Positions 28,288-37,752 of a DNA stretch of 64,000 nt are shown piece by piece. The position numbers and the translations under genes are program-made. The stretch's first letter is position 1. Every line of letters begins with the position of its first letter. The notes under the pieces are model-generated. The model was not told where the DNA came from. It saw only the letters and a list, made by a program, of their open reading frames with translations, and did no database searches. Origin of the DNA: Pedobacter chitinilyticus. Lineage in GTDB: Bacteria > Bacteroidota > Bacteroidia > Sphingobacteriales > Sphingobacteriaceae. The stretch spans positions 1 to 64,000 of the forward strand of contig NZ_QMHN01000007.1 of assembly GCF_003313385.1 (NCBI RefSeq), read 5' to 3'.

Positions 28288-31200
28288 TTATAGGGTTACA
28301 TTTAAACCAAGTGAGAATAAACGGGTCGCTAAACCTCCTGTTTCTGGATCACCATATTCCCAGTCTTTTTGCCATGTAGCTACATTACGCACAGAGCCAA
28401 AGACTTTCACTTTTTGGATATCCCATTTATTAGTGAGTTTAGCTGGCATGGTGTAACCAAAAGAGATATTCTCTAAACGTATAAATGAGCGGTTATATAA
28501 CTTGCTTGCACTTGCGTTGGCAGGAGCCCTAGCATCCAATCTTGCATATTTATTGGTTGGGTTTTCTGGAGTCCAATATTCCTTTGCAAAGGTGTTATAG
28601 GCATAGGTAATTAGAGAACCTCCGTTATCTTGGTTAAGGTAATTGCCATCTAAACTTTTGTGACCCATGTAGGAGTAGATGTTGATGCCTAGGCTGAAGT
28701 TTTTGAAAAACGTAAAATCATTTCTTAACTGCCAATTGATTGGTGGCGCTGTTTGTCCTAAGAATTGTTTATCATTATCATCGTAAACGGGTGTTGTGCT
28801 ACCATCTGCATTTTTGATATCGTTAGCAGTGTAACTGTTTTGAACTTTAGGATCACCAGGACGTTGATTGTATCTTGCAGCTTCGGTAGCTTCATTAGCT
28901 TGCCAAATTCCAGTTACACGGTGGCTCCATATTTGACTAATCGGTTTGCCAATAAACCAGTTATTAACAGGATCATTTACCTCTTTACGTCCTATTACAT
29001 TTCCAGCTGCATCTAACACATTTTCGTATTCGTTGTAAATATGTAAGATTTTGTTTTGGTTATAAGAAAAGGTCAAACTTGTTCTCCATTCGAAGTTATT
29101 TTTCTTCATATTCAAGGTACTGATTGAAAAATCAAACCCTCTATTTTGTACTTCTCCAAGATTAGTGATGATATTACCAAATCCAGTAAATCCTGGAAGA
29201 CGTTGAAACATGATCATGTCATGTGTCTTCATCGAATAATACTCAAAAGTACCAGTAATGCGATCGTTAAAGAAACCAAAATCAAGGCCTAAATTTAACG
29301 AAGCTGTTTTCTCCCATTCTAAGTTAGGATTGGCTAATCTATCTACCAACAAGTACTTCACTTCCTCCATACCACTACCTACAATATAACCCATGGTTTG
29401 CCCTAAACCAGAGCCTAAATTAGACAACATCACATAGGGATCTGATAAAGACCTGTTACCATTTTCGCCATAAGAAACACGTAACTTACCAAAAGACATT
29501 GGCTTCCAGTTAAAGAATTTTTCATTGGTAAAATTCCAAGCTAAGGCTACCGCTGGGAAATTTGCGTAAGGATTGTTTTGACCAAATGCAGAATAACCAT
29601 CACGACGCATAGAAGCCGTGATCATATAGCGATCATCGTAAGAATAGAAAACCCTTGCTAACAAACCATTAGCAGTTTGGCGACTATCGTAACTAGAAAT
29701 GTTATTATTTGCTCTTGTTCCGTTGGCAACATTATGGAAACCCAAGGCGTCAGAAGGCAAAATGTTTCTTGCTTCTATTCTTTCTTGCCAATATCTACGT
29801 TCTTCTGCCTCTTGAACCAAAGTTACATTTAAGCGGTGCTTGGTGCCGAAAGTATGCTCCCAGTTCAAAGTATTATTTAAGTTCCAATCTAAACTTTTGG
29901 AAGTCTCACGATCAACCCCACGGTTAACTGGCAAAGATTCTGGCAAAGCAGCAGACATAAAATAACGATTGTAGAACCATTGGAAACGAGGAGAAGCATT
30001 AAATGAATAAGTGATATTGAAAGGTAACTTCACTTTCGCATTGAAGATCGTATTTAACACATTATAACCTCTCTCCAACTCTAAATACTGTCTATCAAAA
30101 TCGTAATTTACCCCTCTTTTGATACTACCGTCACTCATTGGGAATTGCACTAAATTACCATTATCATCTTTATAACGACTAAAGGGCGAGTTACGGATTT
30201 GGTTAGCATCCCAATAGTTTAAACCCAAACCAGGTGTTAAATCGCCGTCGCTGCGGTTTTGAAAATTCACATTTGCACCTATTTCCAGCCATTTATTTAC
30301 TTTTCCTTCTAATTTTAAATTAGAACGAATGGCTTTATAATTATTATAGTTTACCGCTCCTTCATTCTCAAGGTAGCCCATAGACATATAATAATTCATA
30401 TTATCACTCGCTCCCGAAACGCTAGCATTATAATCTCTATTAAGACCAGTACGGAAAGTATGGTCATACCAGTCAAAAGTTCTTCCAGCTAAATAATCAT
30501 TTAAAATACCGCCTTCATTTAAGGTTAAACGTTTCGCATAAATACTAGCATCAGATTCGCCAGCGACATTAGTGGTATAGGCTCTCCATTGCGCTAACGT
30601 AATTCCGTACTTCCCAATATTGGCTGGATTGTCGTATAAACCAGGCTTAGCTACCGTAGCAGCCGACCTATATGCTTCATAATTACCTGTAGCAGGGTTA
30701 ATACCATAAGTATCTTTTTTATACCAGTCTTCACGATATTTCATATACTCGTCTGGTCCAAAAACTTCTCTATATTCGCTCTTTACCGTAGTTCCTATGT
30801 TTGAACTAATATTAACTACAGGCTTACCTTGTTTACCTTTTTTGGTAGTGATGATAATTACGCCACTTGCAGCTCTAGAACCATATATCGCAGCCGCAGA
30901 AGCATCTTTCAATACATCAATTTGTCCGATATCATCAGGATTAACCTCAGAAAGTTCCCCATAAAAGATCATGCCATCCAATACAATTAAAGGATCATTA
31001 TGCCCTCCACCTGTATATACAGAACGCTGTCCACGCAATTGCATAGAACCTCCTCCTTTTGCTGAAGGATCATAACCTACGCTTAAACCAGGAGTACCAC
31101 GTAAAATGTCTTGTACTGTTTTTGGATTTTCGTTAGCTATTTTATCTGGTATAATTTGCACAATAGAGCCCGTAAGATCTTTTTTCCTCATACTACCATA

Positions 31201-31554
31201 ACCTACCACCACCACATCGTTAAGGTTTTGTGCGCTCTCTTTAAGTGATACATTATATACTGTTGCTGAGGTCAGGGTAACTTCCTGCTTTTCGTAACCG
31301 ATAGAGGAAATCTCCAAAATACCAGTAGCGGGTACTTTCAAGGCAAATTTACCTTCCGCATCTGTACTGATGCCATTAGTAGAGTTTTTCAGTTTTACCG
31401 CGACACCAGGCAAAGTTGCACCTGTTGATGCATCTTTAACGGTACCACTAATTACACGAGTGGCATCTTGAGCCATCCCTTCCTCTAGTCCTATCCCTAC
31501 TAGCAGAAGAAAGATCAAGAACACTAATCGTACTTGCGTAAAATTTCTGTTCAT
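28288..31554 (-). CDS. SusC/RagA-like TonB-dependent transporter
   Basis: Protein of 1088 aa with a signal peptide (about 1-29). A CarboxypepD_reg-like domain (about 34-115, VISGTVKDASTGATLPGV) is followed by the SusC signature LNDVVVVGYGSMRKKDLTGS, the plug (about 120-240) and a 22-strand-type barrel to the C-terminal LFSLGLNVTL. It has no N-terminal STN domain, so it is not a sigma/anti-sigma signalling transporter. It imports glycan fragments across the outer membrane with the SusD-like partner, using TonB energy. It is divergent from araB; operators C and G lie upstream. Confidence 0.95.
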   Translation of the reverse strand: MNRNFTQVRLVFLIFLLLVGIGLEEGMAQDATRVISGTVKDASTGATLPGVAVKLKNSTNGISTDAEGKFALKVPATGILEISSIGYEKQEVTLTSATVYNVSLKESAQNLNDVVVVGYGSMRKKDLTGSIVQIIPDKIANENPKTVQDILRGTPGLSVGYDPSAKGGGSMQLRGQRSVYTGGGHNDPLIVLDGMIFYGELSEVNPDDIGQIDVLKDASAAAIYGSRAASGVIIITTKKGKQGKPVVNISSNIGTTVKSEYREVFGPDEYMKYREDWYKKDTYGINPATGNYEAYRSAATVAKPGLYDNPANIGKYGITLAQWRAYTTNVAGESDASIYAKRLTLNEGGILNDYLAGRTFDWYDHTFRTGLNRDYNASVSGASDNMNYYMSMGYLENEGAVNYNNYKAIRSNLKLEGKVNKWLEIGANVNFQNRSDGDLTPGLGLNYWDANQIRNSPFSRYKDDNGNLVQFPMSDGSIKRGVNYDFDRQYLELERGYNVLNTIFNAKVKLPFNITYSFNASPRFQWFYNRYFMSAALPESLPVNRGVDRETSKSLDWNLNNTLNWEHTFGTKHRLNVTLVQEAEERRYWQERIEARNILPSDALGFHNVANGTRANNNISSYDSRQTANGLLARVFYSYDDRYMITASMRRDGYSAFGQNNPYANFPAVALAWNFTNEKFFNWKPMSFGKLRVSYGENGNRSLSDPYVMLSNLGSGLGQTMGYIVGSGMEEVKYLLVDRLANPNLEWEKTASLNLGLDFGFFNDRITGTFEYYSMKTHDMIMFQRLPGFTGFGNIITNLGEVQNRGFDFSISTLNMKKNNFEWRTSLTFSYNQNKILHIYNEYENVLDAAGNVIGRKEVNDPVNNWFIGKPISQIWSHRVTGIWQANEATEAARYNQRPGDPKVQNSYTANDIKNADGSTTPVYDDNDKQFLGQTAPPINWQLRNDFTFFKNFSLGINIYSYMGHKSLDGNYLNQDNGGSLITYAYNTFAKEYWTPENPTNKYARLDARAPANASASKLYNRSFIRLENISFGYTMPAKLTNKWDIQKVKVFGSVRNVATWQKDWEYGDPETGGLATRLFSLGLNVTL

Positions 31555-31585
31555 AATTTGAATTGGTTTATAAATGGTTAATCAA

Positions 31586-31606
31586 TAAATGTTTGTTTGA
31601 CGTTTA
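31586..31606. promoter_or_regulatory. AraR-type operator C, upstream of susC-like gene
   Basis: Reads TAAATGT-N7-ACGTTTA on the plus strand, which is the same palindrome in reverse (TAAACGT-N7-ACATTTA on the minus strand). It lies 31 bp upstream of the susC-like ATG. Confidence 0.75.
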
Positions 31607-31750
31607 TAAGTCCGAGCCGACTAGATCTTCCCTTTTATTGAAAAGGTTAATTGTTCATTCACGAAAGATTCAGATAAATACTCGGTTATTACATCGCCAC
31701 TAAGGCATTGTTAGTACTAAGTTAGAAAAAGATAAATTAACACCAAATTA

Positions 31751-31771
31751 TAAACGTCCTTTTAACGTTTA
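31751..31771. promoter_or_regulatory. AraR-type operator G, perfect-arm palindrome in the susC/araB region
   Basis: Reads TAAACGT-N7-ACGTTTA, with perfectly complementary 7-base arms, the only site in the set with this symmetry. It lies 196 bp from the susC start and 290 bp from the araB start. Confidence 0.75.
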
Positions 31772-31966
31772 TAATCAATAAACAACTAATTATCAGATAA
31801 TTAATTTTTTATAAAACTTTCACTTAAAGTTAACATAACACTATATTGACACAACTAAATGACATAAAGACAAGGCGATCAAGCACTTTATTCTTTAACA
31901 CAGTATAGAAAGAGATCTTTAGTTCTACTCTTCGTTATTAACTAATTATCGCTCTCCCCTATCGGC

Positions 31967-31974
31967 TACTTTTG
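31967..31974 (+). promoter_or_regulatory. Possible -7 element (TACTTTTG) for araB
   Basis: It matches TAnnTTTG and would give a 5' leader of roughly 80 nt that contains operator D. No convincing -33 element is visible at the right spacing, so this is a weak call. Confidence 0.35.
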
Positions 31975-32033
31975 ACATTCCAAAACTTCAACTTTTTTAG
32001 TTTTTTATAAAAACTTTTCATTTTGAAAAAAAA

Positions 32034-32054
32034 TAAACGTTATTTAGACATTTA
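32034..32054. promoter_or_regulatory. AraR-type operator D, directly upstream of araB
   Basis: Reads TAAACGT-N7-ACATTTA, the exact consensus. It ends 7 bp before the araB start codon, so a bound repressor would sit over the leader and ribosome-binding region. Confidence 0.8.
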
Positions 32055-32061
32055 AAATTAT

Positions 32062-33765
32062 ATGAACATAACCAAATATGTAATCGGTATCGACTACGGT
32101 TCAGACTCAGTGCGTTCCATCATCGTAGATGCAGCTAACGGAAAAGAAATTTCGTCGGCAGTGCATTATTACAAAAGATGGAAACAAGGTTTATTCTGCA
32201 ACCCTTCATTAAATCAATTCAGACAACACCCACTGGATTATATAGAAGGGCTAGAAGAATCTATTAAAGCGTGTCTCGCTAAAGTTGATCACTTAGCTAT
32301 TGCAAAAGACATCAAAGGAATTTCTATAGACACCACAGGTTCTACCCCTGTGGCAGTTGACAAGAATGGCACACCACTAGCGCTGACCACAGATTTTGAA
32401 GACAATCCCAATGCCATGTTTGTATTGTGGAAAGATCATACGGCTGTAAAAGAGGCTGCAGAAATTAATGCTCATGCAGCAAATGCTGAGGTGAACTATT
32501 TGCAAAACGTAGGTGGAATCTATTCTTCTGAATGGTTTTGGGCCAAATTACTACACATTCTTAGAAACGATGAAAAAGTGAAAAGCGCTTGTTTTTCATG
32601 GGTAGAGCATTGCGACTGGATTCCTTTTCTGTTAACTGGTGGATCTGATGCAAAAAAAATCAAGAGAAGCAGATGTGCAGCTGGGCATAAGGCCTTATGG
32701 TCAGAAGAATTTGGCGGCTTGCCTCCCAATGATTTCTTTTCAGGAATAGACCCGCTATTAAGCGGCTTTACCAACAACTTATTTCACGAAACTTATACCT
32801 CTGATAAAGCTGCTGGGCAAATTAGTACAGCGTGGGCAGAGCGATTAGGCCTGCCCAAAGACGTAGTGATAGGCGTAGGTGCATTTGATGCACACATGGG
32901 CGCAGTAGGAGGCCAAATTGAGCCTTATCATCTCTGCAAAATTATGGGAACCAGCACTTGCGATATTTTAATTGCTCCCACAGAGGATATCAACAATAGA
33001 ACCATCAAAGGAATTTGCGGTCAAGTTAATGGGTCCGTCATCCCAGGAATGTTAGGTCTTGAAGCTGGCCAATCGGCCTTTGGAGATGTATACGCTTGGT
33101 TTAAAAGCTTGTTAAGCTGGCCGCTACAGCAATTACAAAATTCTACATTGATCAATACGGAAACGGCTATTGCACTTAAACATGAAATAGAAGACCATCT
33201 TATCAAGGAGTTAAGTACCCAAGCAAGTCAATTATCAGATTCAGAAAGTATAGAAATTGCCGTGGATTGGCTAAATGGTCGACGTACTCCAGATGCCAAT
33301 CAAGAATTGAAGGCAAGCATTGCGGGACTCAGCTTAGCTTCTGATGCGCCTCGTATTTTTAGAGCTCTGGCAGAGGCAACGTGTTTTGGTGCTAAAAGTA
33401 TTGTAGAACGTTTTGAAGAGGAAGGTGTGCCCGTAAAAGGTATTATTGGCATTGGCGGCGTAGCCAAAAAATCTCCTTACATCATGCAAATGATGGCTGA
33501 TGTTTTAGAAATGCCCATCAGGATACAAAGATCGGAACAAACCTGCGCTTTAGGAGCTGCCATGTTTGCTGCAGTTGCAGCGGGTATTTATGCCTCTGTA
33601 GAAGATGCTGTAAAAGCCATGGGAACTGGTTTTGAAAAAATTTACACGTCAAATATCGATAAGCAAAACCTCTATCGTAAGCAATATTTAAGATATAAAG
33701 CATTAGGCCGATTTACAGAACACTCACTTAAAGTCAACGAATATGAGCAAGTATCAACATATTAA
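32062..33765 (+). CDS. araB: L-ribulokinase
   Basis: FGGY-family kinase of 567 aa, the usual AraB length. It opens with VIGIDYGSDSVRSIIVD (ATP-binding lobe) and has SIDTTGSTPVAVD, a C-terminal ATPase region with GVAKKSPYIMQMMADVLEMP, and ALGAAMFAAVAAG. It phosphorylates L-ribulose to L-ribulose 5-phosphate in the cytoplasm. First gene of the operon araB-araD-araA-symporter-DUF2264, with operator D at its start. Its 3' end overlaps araD by 23 bp. Confidence 0.96.
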   Translation: MNITKYVIGIDYGSDSVRSIIVDAANGKEISSAVHYYKRWKQGLFCNPSLNQFRQHPLDYIEGLEESIKACLAKVDHLAIAKDIKGISIDTTGSTPVAVDKNGTPLALTTDFEDNPNAMFVLWKDHTAVKEAAEINAHAANAEVNYLQNVGGIYSSEWFWAKLLHILRNDEKVKSACFSWVEHCDWIPFLLTGGSDAKKIKRSRCAAGHKALWSEEFGGLPPNDFFSGIDPLLSGFTNNLFHETYTSDKAAGQISTAWAERLGLPKDVVIGVGAFDAHMGAVGGQIEPYHLCKIMGTSTCDILIAPTEDINNRTIKGICGQVNGSVIPGMLGLEAGQSAFGDVYAWFKSLLSWPLQQLQNSTLINTETAIALKHEIEDHLIKELSTQASQLSDSESIEIAVDWLNGRRTPDANQELKASIAGLSLASDAPRIFRALAEATCFGAKSIVERFEEEGVPVKGIIGIGGVAKKSPYIMQMMADVLEMPIRIQRSEQTCALGAAMFAAVAAGIYASVEDAVKAMGTGFEKIYTSNIDKQNLYRKQYLRYKALGRFTEHSLKVNEYEQVSTY

Positions 33766-34444
33766 AGAGGAAGCTTATCAGGCAAATATGCAGCTTCCTG
33801 AGCTGAATTTAGTACTATTCACCTTTGGTAATGTAAGTGCCGTTGATAGAAAAGAAGGTGTTTTTGCCATTAAGCCAAGTGGTGTTCCTTATCCAGAACT
33901 TAGCCCTGATGCCATGGTGATTGTAGATTTTGACGGCAATACTGTGGAGGGGAGTTTAAGACCATCTTCCGACACGAAAACACATGCTGTTTTATACAAA
34001 AATTGGGAAGATATTGGCGGAATTGTACATACCCATTCTACCCATGCCACTGCTTGGGCCCAGGCACAATGCGCTGTTCCTATTTTTGGCACCACCCACG
34101 CAGATCATCTAACCGTTGACATTCCGTGTGCGCCACCAATGGATGATAAAATGATTAAAGGAAACTACGAGTATGAAACTGGCTTTCAAATCATTGATCA
34201 TTTCAACTCGCTAAAATTAAGCTATAAGGAAGTGGAAATGATATTAGTGGGAAACCACGCTCCATTTACTTGGGGAAAAACTGCCGCCAAAGCGGTTTAC
34301 AATAGTGCAGTGCTGGAATCAGTGGCGGAAATGGCATTGCTCACCAGACAAATTAATCCAATGACACCTCGCTTAAAGCAAGCCTTGATCCAAAAACATT
34401 TCGAACGCAAACACGGCCCCGATTCCTACTACGGCCAATCTTAA
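33743..34444 (+). CDS. araD: L-ribulose-5-phosphate 4-epimerase
   Basis: Class II aldolase-fold protein of 233 aa, the AraD length. The zinc site is visible as IVHTHSTHATAWAQA (two His about residues 95-97), with further His residues in GTTHADH and near GNHAPFTWG (about 170). It converts L-ribulose 5-phosphate to D-xylulose 5-phosphate, the entry to the pentose phosphate pathway. The ATG lies inside the last codons of araB in another frame, which suggests translational coupling. Confidence 0.96.
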   Translation: MSKYQHIKEEAYQANMQLPELNLVLFTFGNVSAVDRKEGVFAIKPSGVPYPELSPDAMVIVDFDGNTVEGSLRPSSDTKTHAVLYKNWEDIGGIVHTHSTHATAWAQAQCAVPIFGTTHADHLTVDIPCAPPMDDKMIKGNYEYETGFQIIDHFNSLKLSYKEVEMILVGNHAPFTWGKTAAKAVYNSAVLESVAEMALLTRQINPMTPRLKQALIQKHFERKHGPDSYYGQS

Positions 34445-34476
34445 AATCTAAATAAATAATTAACCAATATAAACTA

Positions 34477-35979
34477 ATGATCAACTTAAAAAATCTTGAA
34501 GTCTGGTTTATCACCGGAAGTCAAAATCTATATGGCGAGGAAACGCTTAAGCAAGTGAGTAAGCATGCTCAAATTGTAGCCGATGGCATCAATAATGCCA
34601 AACAAGTTTCTGTTACAGTAGTGTATAAACCAATTGTAAAAACCACTGACGAAATTTTCGAAACGCTACAACAGGCCAATGTAGCACCAAACTGTATCGG
34701 TATCATCACTTGGATGCACACCTTTTCTCCTGCTAAAATGTGGATTAGAGGATTAAGTATCCTACAAAAACCGCTATTACACTTACACACCCAGTTTAAT
34801 CGTGATCTTCCTTGGGATACCATTGATATGGATTTTATGAATTTAAACCAAAGCGCACATGGTGATCGCGAATTTGGTTTCATGGTAAGCAGATTGCGTA
34901 AAAACCGTAAAGTGGTGGTTGGTCACTGGCAAGATGAGGAGGCTCTTAACCAAATAGATGTTTGGGCCCGTGCCGCAGCTGGTTGGCATGATTGGCAAGG
35001 TGCTAAATTCGTAAGATTTGGAGACAATATGCGCTTTGTTGCCGTAACCGATGGTGATAAAGTAGAAGCCGAAAAGCAATTCGGTTTCTCAGTAAACACT
35101 TATGCCATAGGAGATTTAGTAACAGTGATTAATGCTATCCCAGATCAAACCGTTAATGAATTGGTAAAAATCTACGAAGAAACTTACGAGATGGATGCCA
35201 GTTTAAAAGCTGGCGGTAAAAAGCATCTATCGGTATTTGAAGCGGCTAAAATTGAATTGGGCCTTCGTAAGTTTCTGGAAGATGGTGGCTTTAAAGGTTT
35301 CTCCGATACTTTCGAAGACCTACATGGAATGGTTCAACTACCAGGTTTAGCCGTTCAACGACTAATGGCGGATGGCTACGGCTTTGCAGGCGAAGGCGAT
35401 TGGAAAACTGCCGCACTAGTACGTGCAAGCAAGGTAATGGGCGTTGGTCTCGAGGGCACGAGTGCATTTATGGAAGATTATACCTATCACTTTGACCCCG
35501 CAAATTCAATGGTATTGGGCTCGCACATGCTTGAAGTTGATGCCGCTTTAGCCAATGAAAAACCAAAATTAGAAGTACATCCTTTAGGTATTGGTGGAAA
35601 GGCTGACCCAGCTCGTTTAGTATTTAATGTGAATGGTGGTGCGGCTCTAAATGCATCCGTAATTGATATGGGCAATCGCTTTAGGCTAATTGTGAACGAA
35701 GTTGAAGCAGTTGAAGCACCACATGATCTTCCAAAATTGCCTGTAGCTAGAGTACTATGGAAACCTTTGCCCGATATGAAAACAGGCTGTGCTGCATGGA
35801 TTTATGCTGGTGGCGCACACCATACGGTATATAGTCAATGTCTTACTACTGCACATTTTCTAGATTTTGCTAATATTGCAGGAATAGAATATATAAACAT
35901 TGGTGCCGAAACGAAATTAGAACAGTTTAGAAATGAACTGCATTGGAACGACACTTTTTATCAACTACAAACCAGATAA
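34477..35979 (+). CDS. araA: L-arabinose isomerase
   Basis: Protein of 500 aa, the same length as the E. coli enzyme. Recognisable parts are EVWFITGSQNLYGEETLKQV, the LHTQFNRDLPW motif, and the metal-site region with Glu in GEGDWKTAALVR and EDYTYHF, followed by HMLEV and late His residues. It isomerises L-arabinose to L-ribulose in the cytoplasm. It follows araD by 32 bp and precedes the symporter gene by 11 bp. Confidence 0.97.
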   Translation: MINLKNLEVWFITGSQNLYGEETLKQVSKHAQIVADGINNAKQVSVTVVYKPIVKTTDEIFETLQQANVAPNCIGIITWMHTFSPAKMWIRGLSILQKPLLHLHTQFNRDLPWDTIDMDFMNLNQSAHGDREFGFMVSRLRKNRKVVVGHWQDEEALNQIDVWARAAAGWHDWQGAKFVRFGDNMRFVAVTDGDKVEAEKQFGFSVNTYAIGDLVTVINAIPDQTVNELVKIYEETYEMDASLKAGGKKHLSVFEAAKIELGLRKFLEDGGFKGFSDTFEDLHGMVQLPGLAVQRLMADGYGFAGEGDWKTAALVRASKVMGVGLEGTSAFMEDYTYHFDPANSMVLGSHMLEVDAALANEKPKLEVHPLGIGGKADPARLVFNVNGGAALNASVIDMGNRFRLIVNEVEAVEAPHDLPKLPVARVLWKPLPDMKTGCAAWIYAGGAHHTVYSQCLTTAHFLDFANIAGIEYINIGAETKLEQFRNELHWNDTFYQLQTR

Positions 35980-35990
35980 ACCAACAAACT

Positions 35991-37691
35991 ATGGGAAATT
36001 TCTCAACAACAGATATCATTGTATTTATCGTCTACTTCATTTTGGTATCGGGCTATGGCTATTGGATTTATAGCCGTAAAAAAAACAAAGGTGCTTCTGG
36101 AAGTCATGATTTCTTTCTTGCCGAAGGGTCTTTGACATGGTGGGCAATAGGTGCCTCGCTCATTGCATCAAACATCTCTGCCGAACAATTTATTGGCATG
36201 AGCGGTAATGGTTTTGTAGTGGGCATTGCAGTAGCAGCATACGAATGGGTAGCTGCCATTGCACTTATTATTGTGGCCGTCTGGTTCATTCCAGTTTACC
36301 TGAAAAACAAAATCTTTACGATGCCACAGTTTTTGCAAACCCGTTATAACGAAACGGTAAGTTTAATTATGGCCATCTTTTGGTTGTTTCTATACATTTT
36401 TGTCAACCTCACTTCTATCCTTTACTTAGGCGCTTTAGCCATCAGCAACCTTGCTGGAGGTGGGAATTTTCACCTGATTATGATTGCCCTTGCGGTATTT
36501 GCACTCTTAATCACCTTAGGAGGGATGAAAGTAATTGGCTTTACCGACGTGATCCAAGTGCTGGTATTAATTATTGGTGGACTTGCCACTACTTACATTG
36601 CACTAACCATGGTAAGTGAAAAATTTGGCTTAGGAAAAGATGTTTTAGCGGGCTTTAAAATGATGATGACAGATGCGCCAGACCACTTTAAAATGATCCT
36701 CGATAAACCTGGCCCAAATGCCTCGCAAGCGGATATCAACAAATATTTGATGCTGCCTGGAATTGCCATGTATTTTGCTGGACAATGGATCGTTAACCTT
36801 AACTATTGGGGTTGTAATCAATACATCACTCAACGAGCTTTAGGTGCAGATTTGAAAACCGCTCGTAAGGGGATCTTATTTGCAGGCATCTTAAAATTAG
36901 GAATGCCAATCATTGTGATGTTACCAGGTATTGCAGCATACGTATTGCATAAGAATGGTTCGTTACAGCAAGAAATGGCTCCAGGGGGAAATTTCAATGC
37001 GGACAATGCTTATTCAGCGGTATTAGGCTTTCTTCCAACGGGTTTAAAAGGACTTTCACTAGCAGCATTAACGGCAGCTATTGTGGCGTCATTAGCCGGA
37101 AAAGCAAATAGTATTTCTACCATTTTCACCCTTGATATCTACAAAAAGTACATCAATAAATCAGCTGGAGAGAAAAAACTGGTACTCACAGGAAAACTCA
37201 CCATTTTAGCGGCTATTGTATTTTCTATTTTATTGACGTGGGAAGACTTACTTGGCATTGGTGGCGAGGGTGGCTTTACTTTTATCCAAAAATACACAGG
37301 CTTTATTAGCCCTGGAGTTTTTGCCATGTTTATTTTAGGGATGTTCTGGAAAAGAACGACTGGTCCCGCAGCTATCGCTGGTTTAATTACAGGTTTTGTA
37401 TTATCCGTAGTATTTAACAACTATGCACCAGCTTGGTTTGGTAATGAAACCTTACTTTATACTGCTTTCCCTAACGGTAAAGGTGGTTACGAAATTCCTT
37501 TCTTGATTTGTATGGGACTTTCTTTTGGCTTCACCATGTTAACCATGATTTCTATCAGTTTATTTGGCCCAAAAATTAATCCTAAAGCATTTGTATTAGA
37601 AAGGTCGATGTTTAAGGTGGATAAAGTGACCATGAGCTTAATCGTGATCACGCTTTTATTAATTACCATGCTATACGTTAAATTCTGGTAA
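35991..37691 (+). CDS. Sodium/solute symporter (SSS family), probable arabinose importer
   Basis: The open frame begins at 35943 inside araA, but the ATG at 35991 just after the araA stop gives a proper first membrane helix (MGNFSTTDIIVFIVYF), so I place the start there (566 aa). About 14 hydrophobic helices and SSS signatures are visible: FLAEGSLTWWAIGASLIASNISAEQ (about residues 38-62) and the sodium-site region with SLAALTAAIVASLAGKANS. Position after araBDA suggests L-arabinose as substrate, driven by sodium; family members also carry galactose, glucose or other solutes. Confidence 0.88.
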   Translation: MGNFSTTDIIVFIVYFILVSGYGYWIYSRKKNKGASGSHDFFLAEGSLTWWAIGASLIASNISAEQFIGMSGNGFVVGIAVAAYEWVAAIALIIVAVWFIPVYLKNKIFTMPQFLQTRYNETVSLIMAIFWLFLYIFVNLTSILYLGALAISNLAGGGNFHLIMIALAVFALLITLGGMKVIGFTDVIQVLVLIIGGLATTYIALTMVSEKFGLGKDVLAGFKMMMTDAPDHFKMILDKPGPNASQADINKYLMLPGIAMYFAGQWIVNLNYWGCNQYITQRALGADLKTARKGILFAGILKLGMPIIVMLPGIAAYVLHKNGSLQQEMAPGGNFNADNAYSAVLGFLPTGLKGLSLAALTAAIVASLAGKANSISTIFTLDIYKKYINKSAGEKKLVLTGKLTILAAIVFSILLTWEDLLGIGGEGGFTFIQKYTGFISPGVFAMFILGMFWKRTTGPAAIAGLITGFVLSVVFNNYAPAWFGNETLLYTAFPNGKGGYEIPFLICMGLSFGFTMLTMISISLFGPKINPKAFVLERSMFKVDKVTMSLIVITLLLITMLYVKFW

Positions 37692-37752
37692 ACATCTCAT
37701 TTTAGTAACCTGATAGTTAGATCATGATGCTTGACTAGTAAAATCGAAAAAG

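Larger units (their letters stand above)
31555..32061. other. Divergent control region between susC-like gene and araB
   Basis: AT-rich 507-bp stretch with no open gene. It holds three AraR-type palindromes: one near susC (31586), one central with perfect arms (31751) and one touching the araB start (32034). A possible araB -7 element is at 31967. Centre-to-centre distances are 165 and 283 bp, so DNA looping is conceivable. Confidence 0.7.

Noticed and set aside
21607..31554. SusE/SusF or hybrid two-component regulator in the PUL
   Set aside because: I looked for both next to susCD; the gene after susD is the T9SS enzyme and no sensor-regulator gene lies in the PUL.
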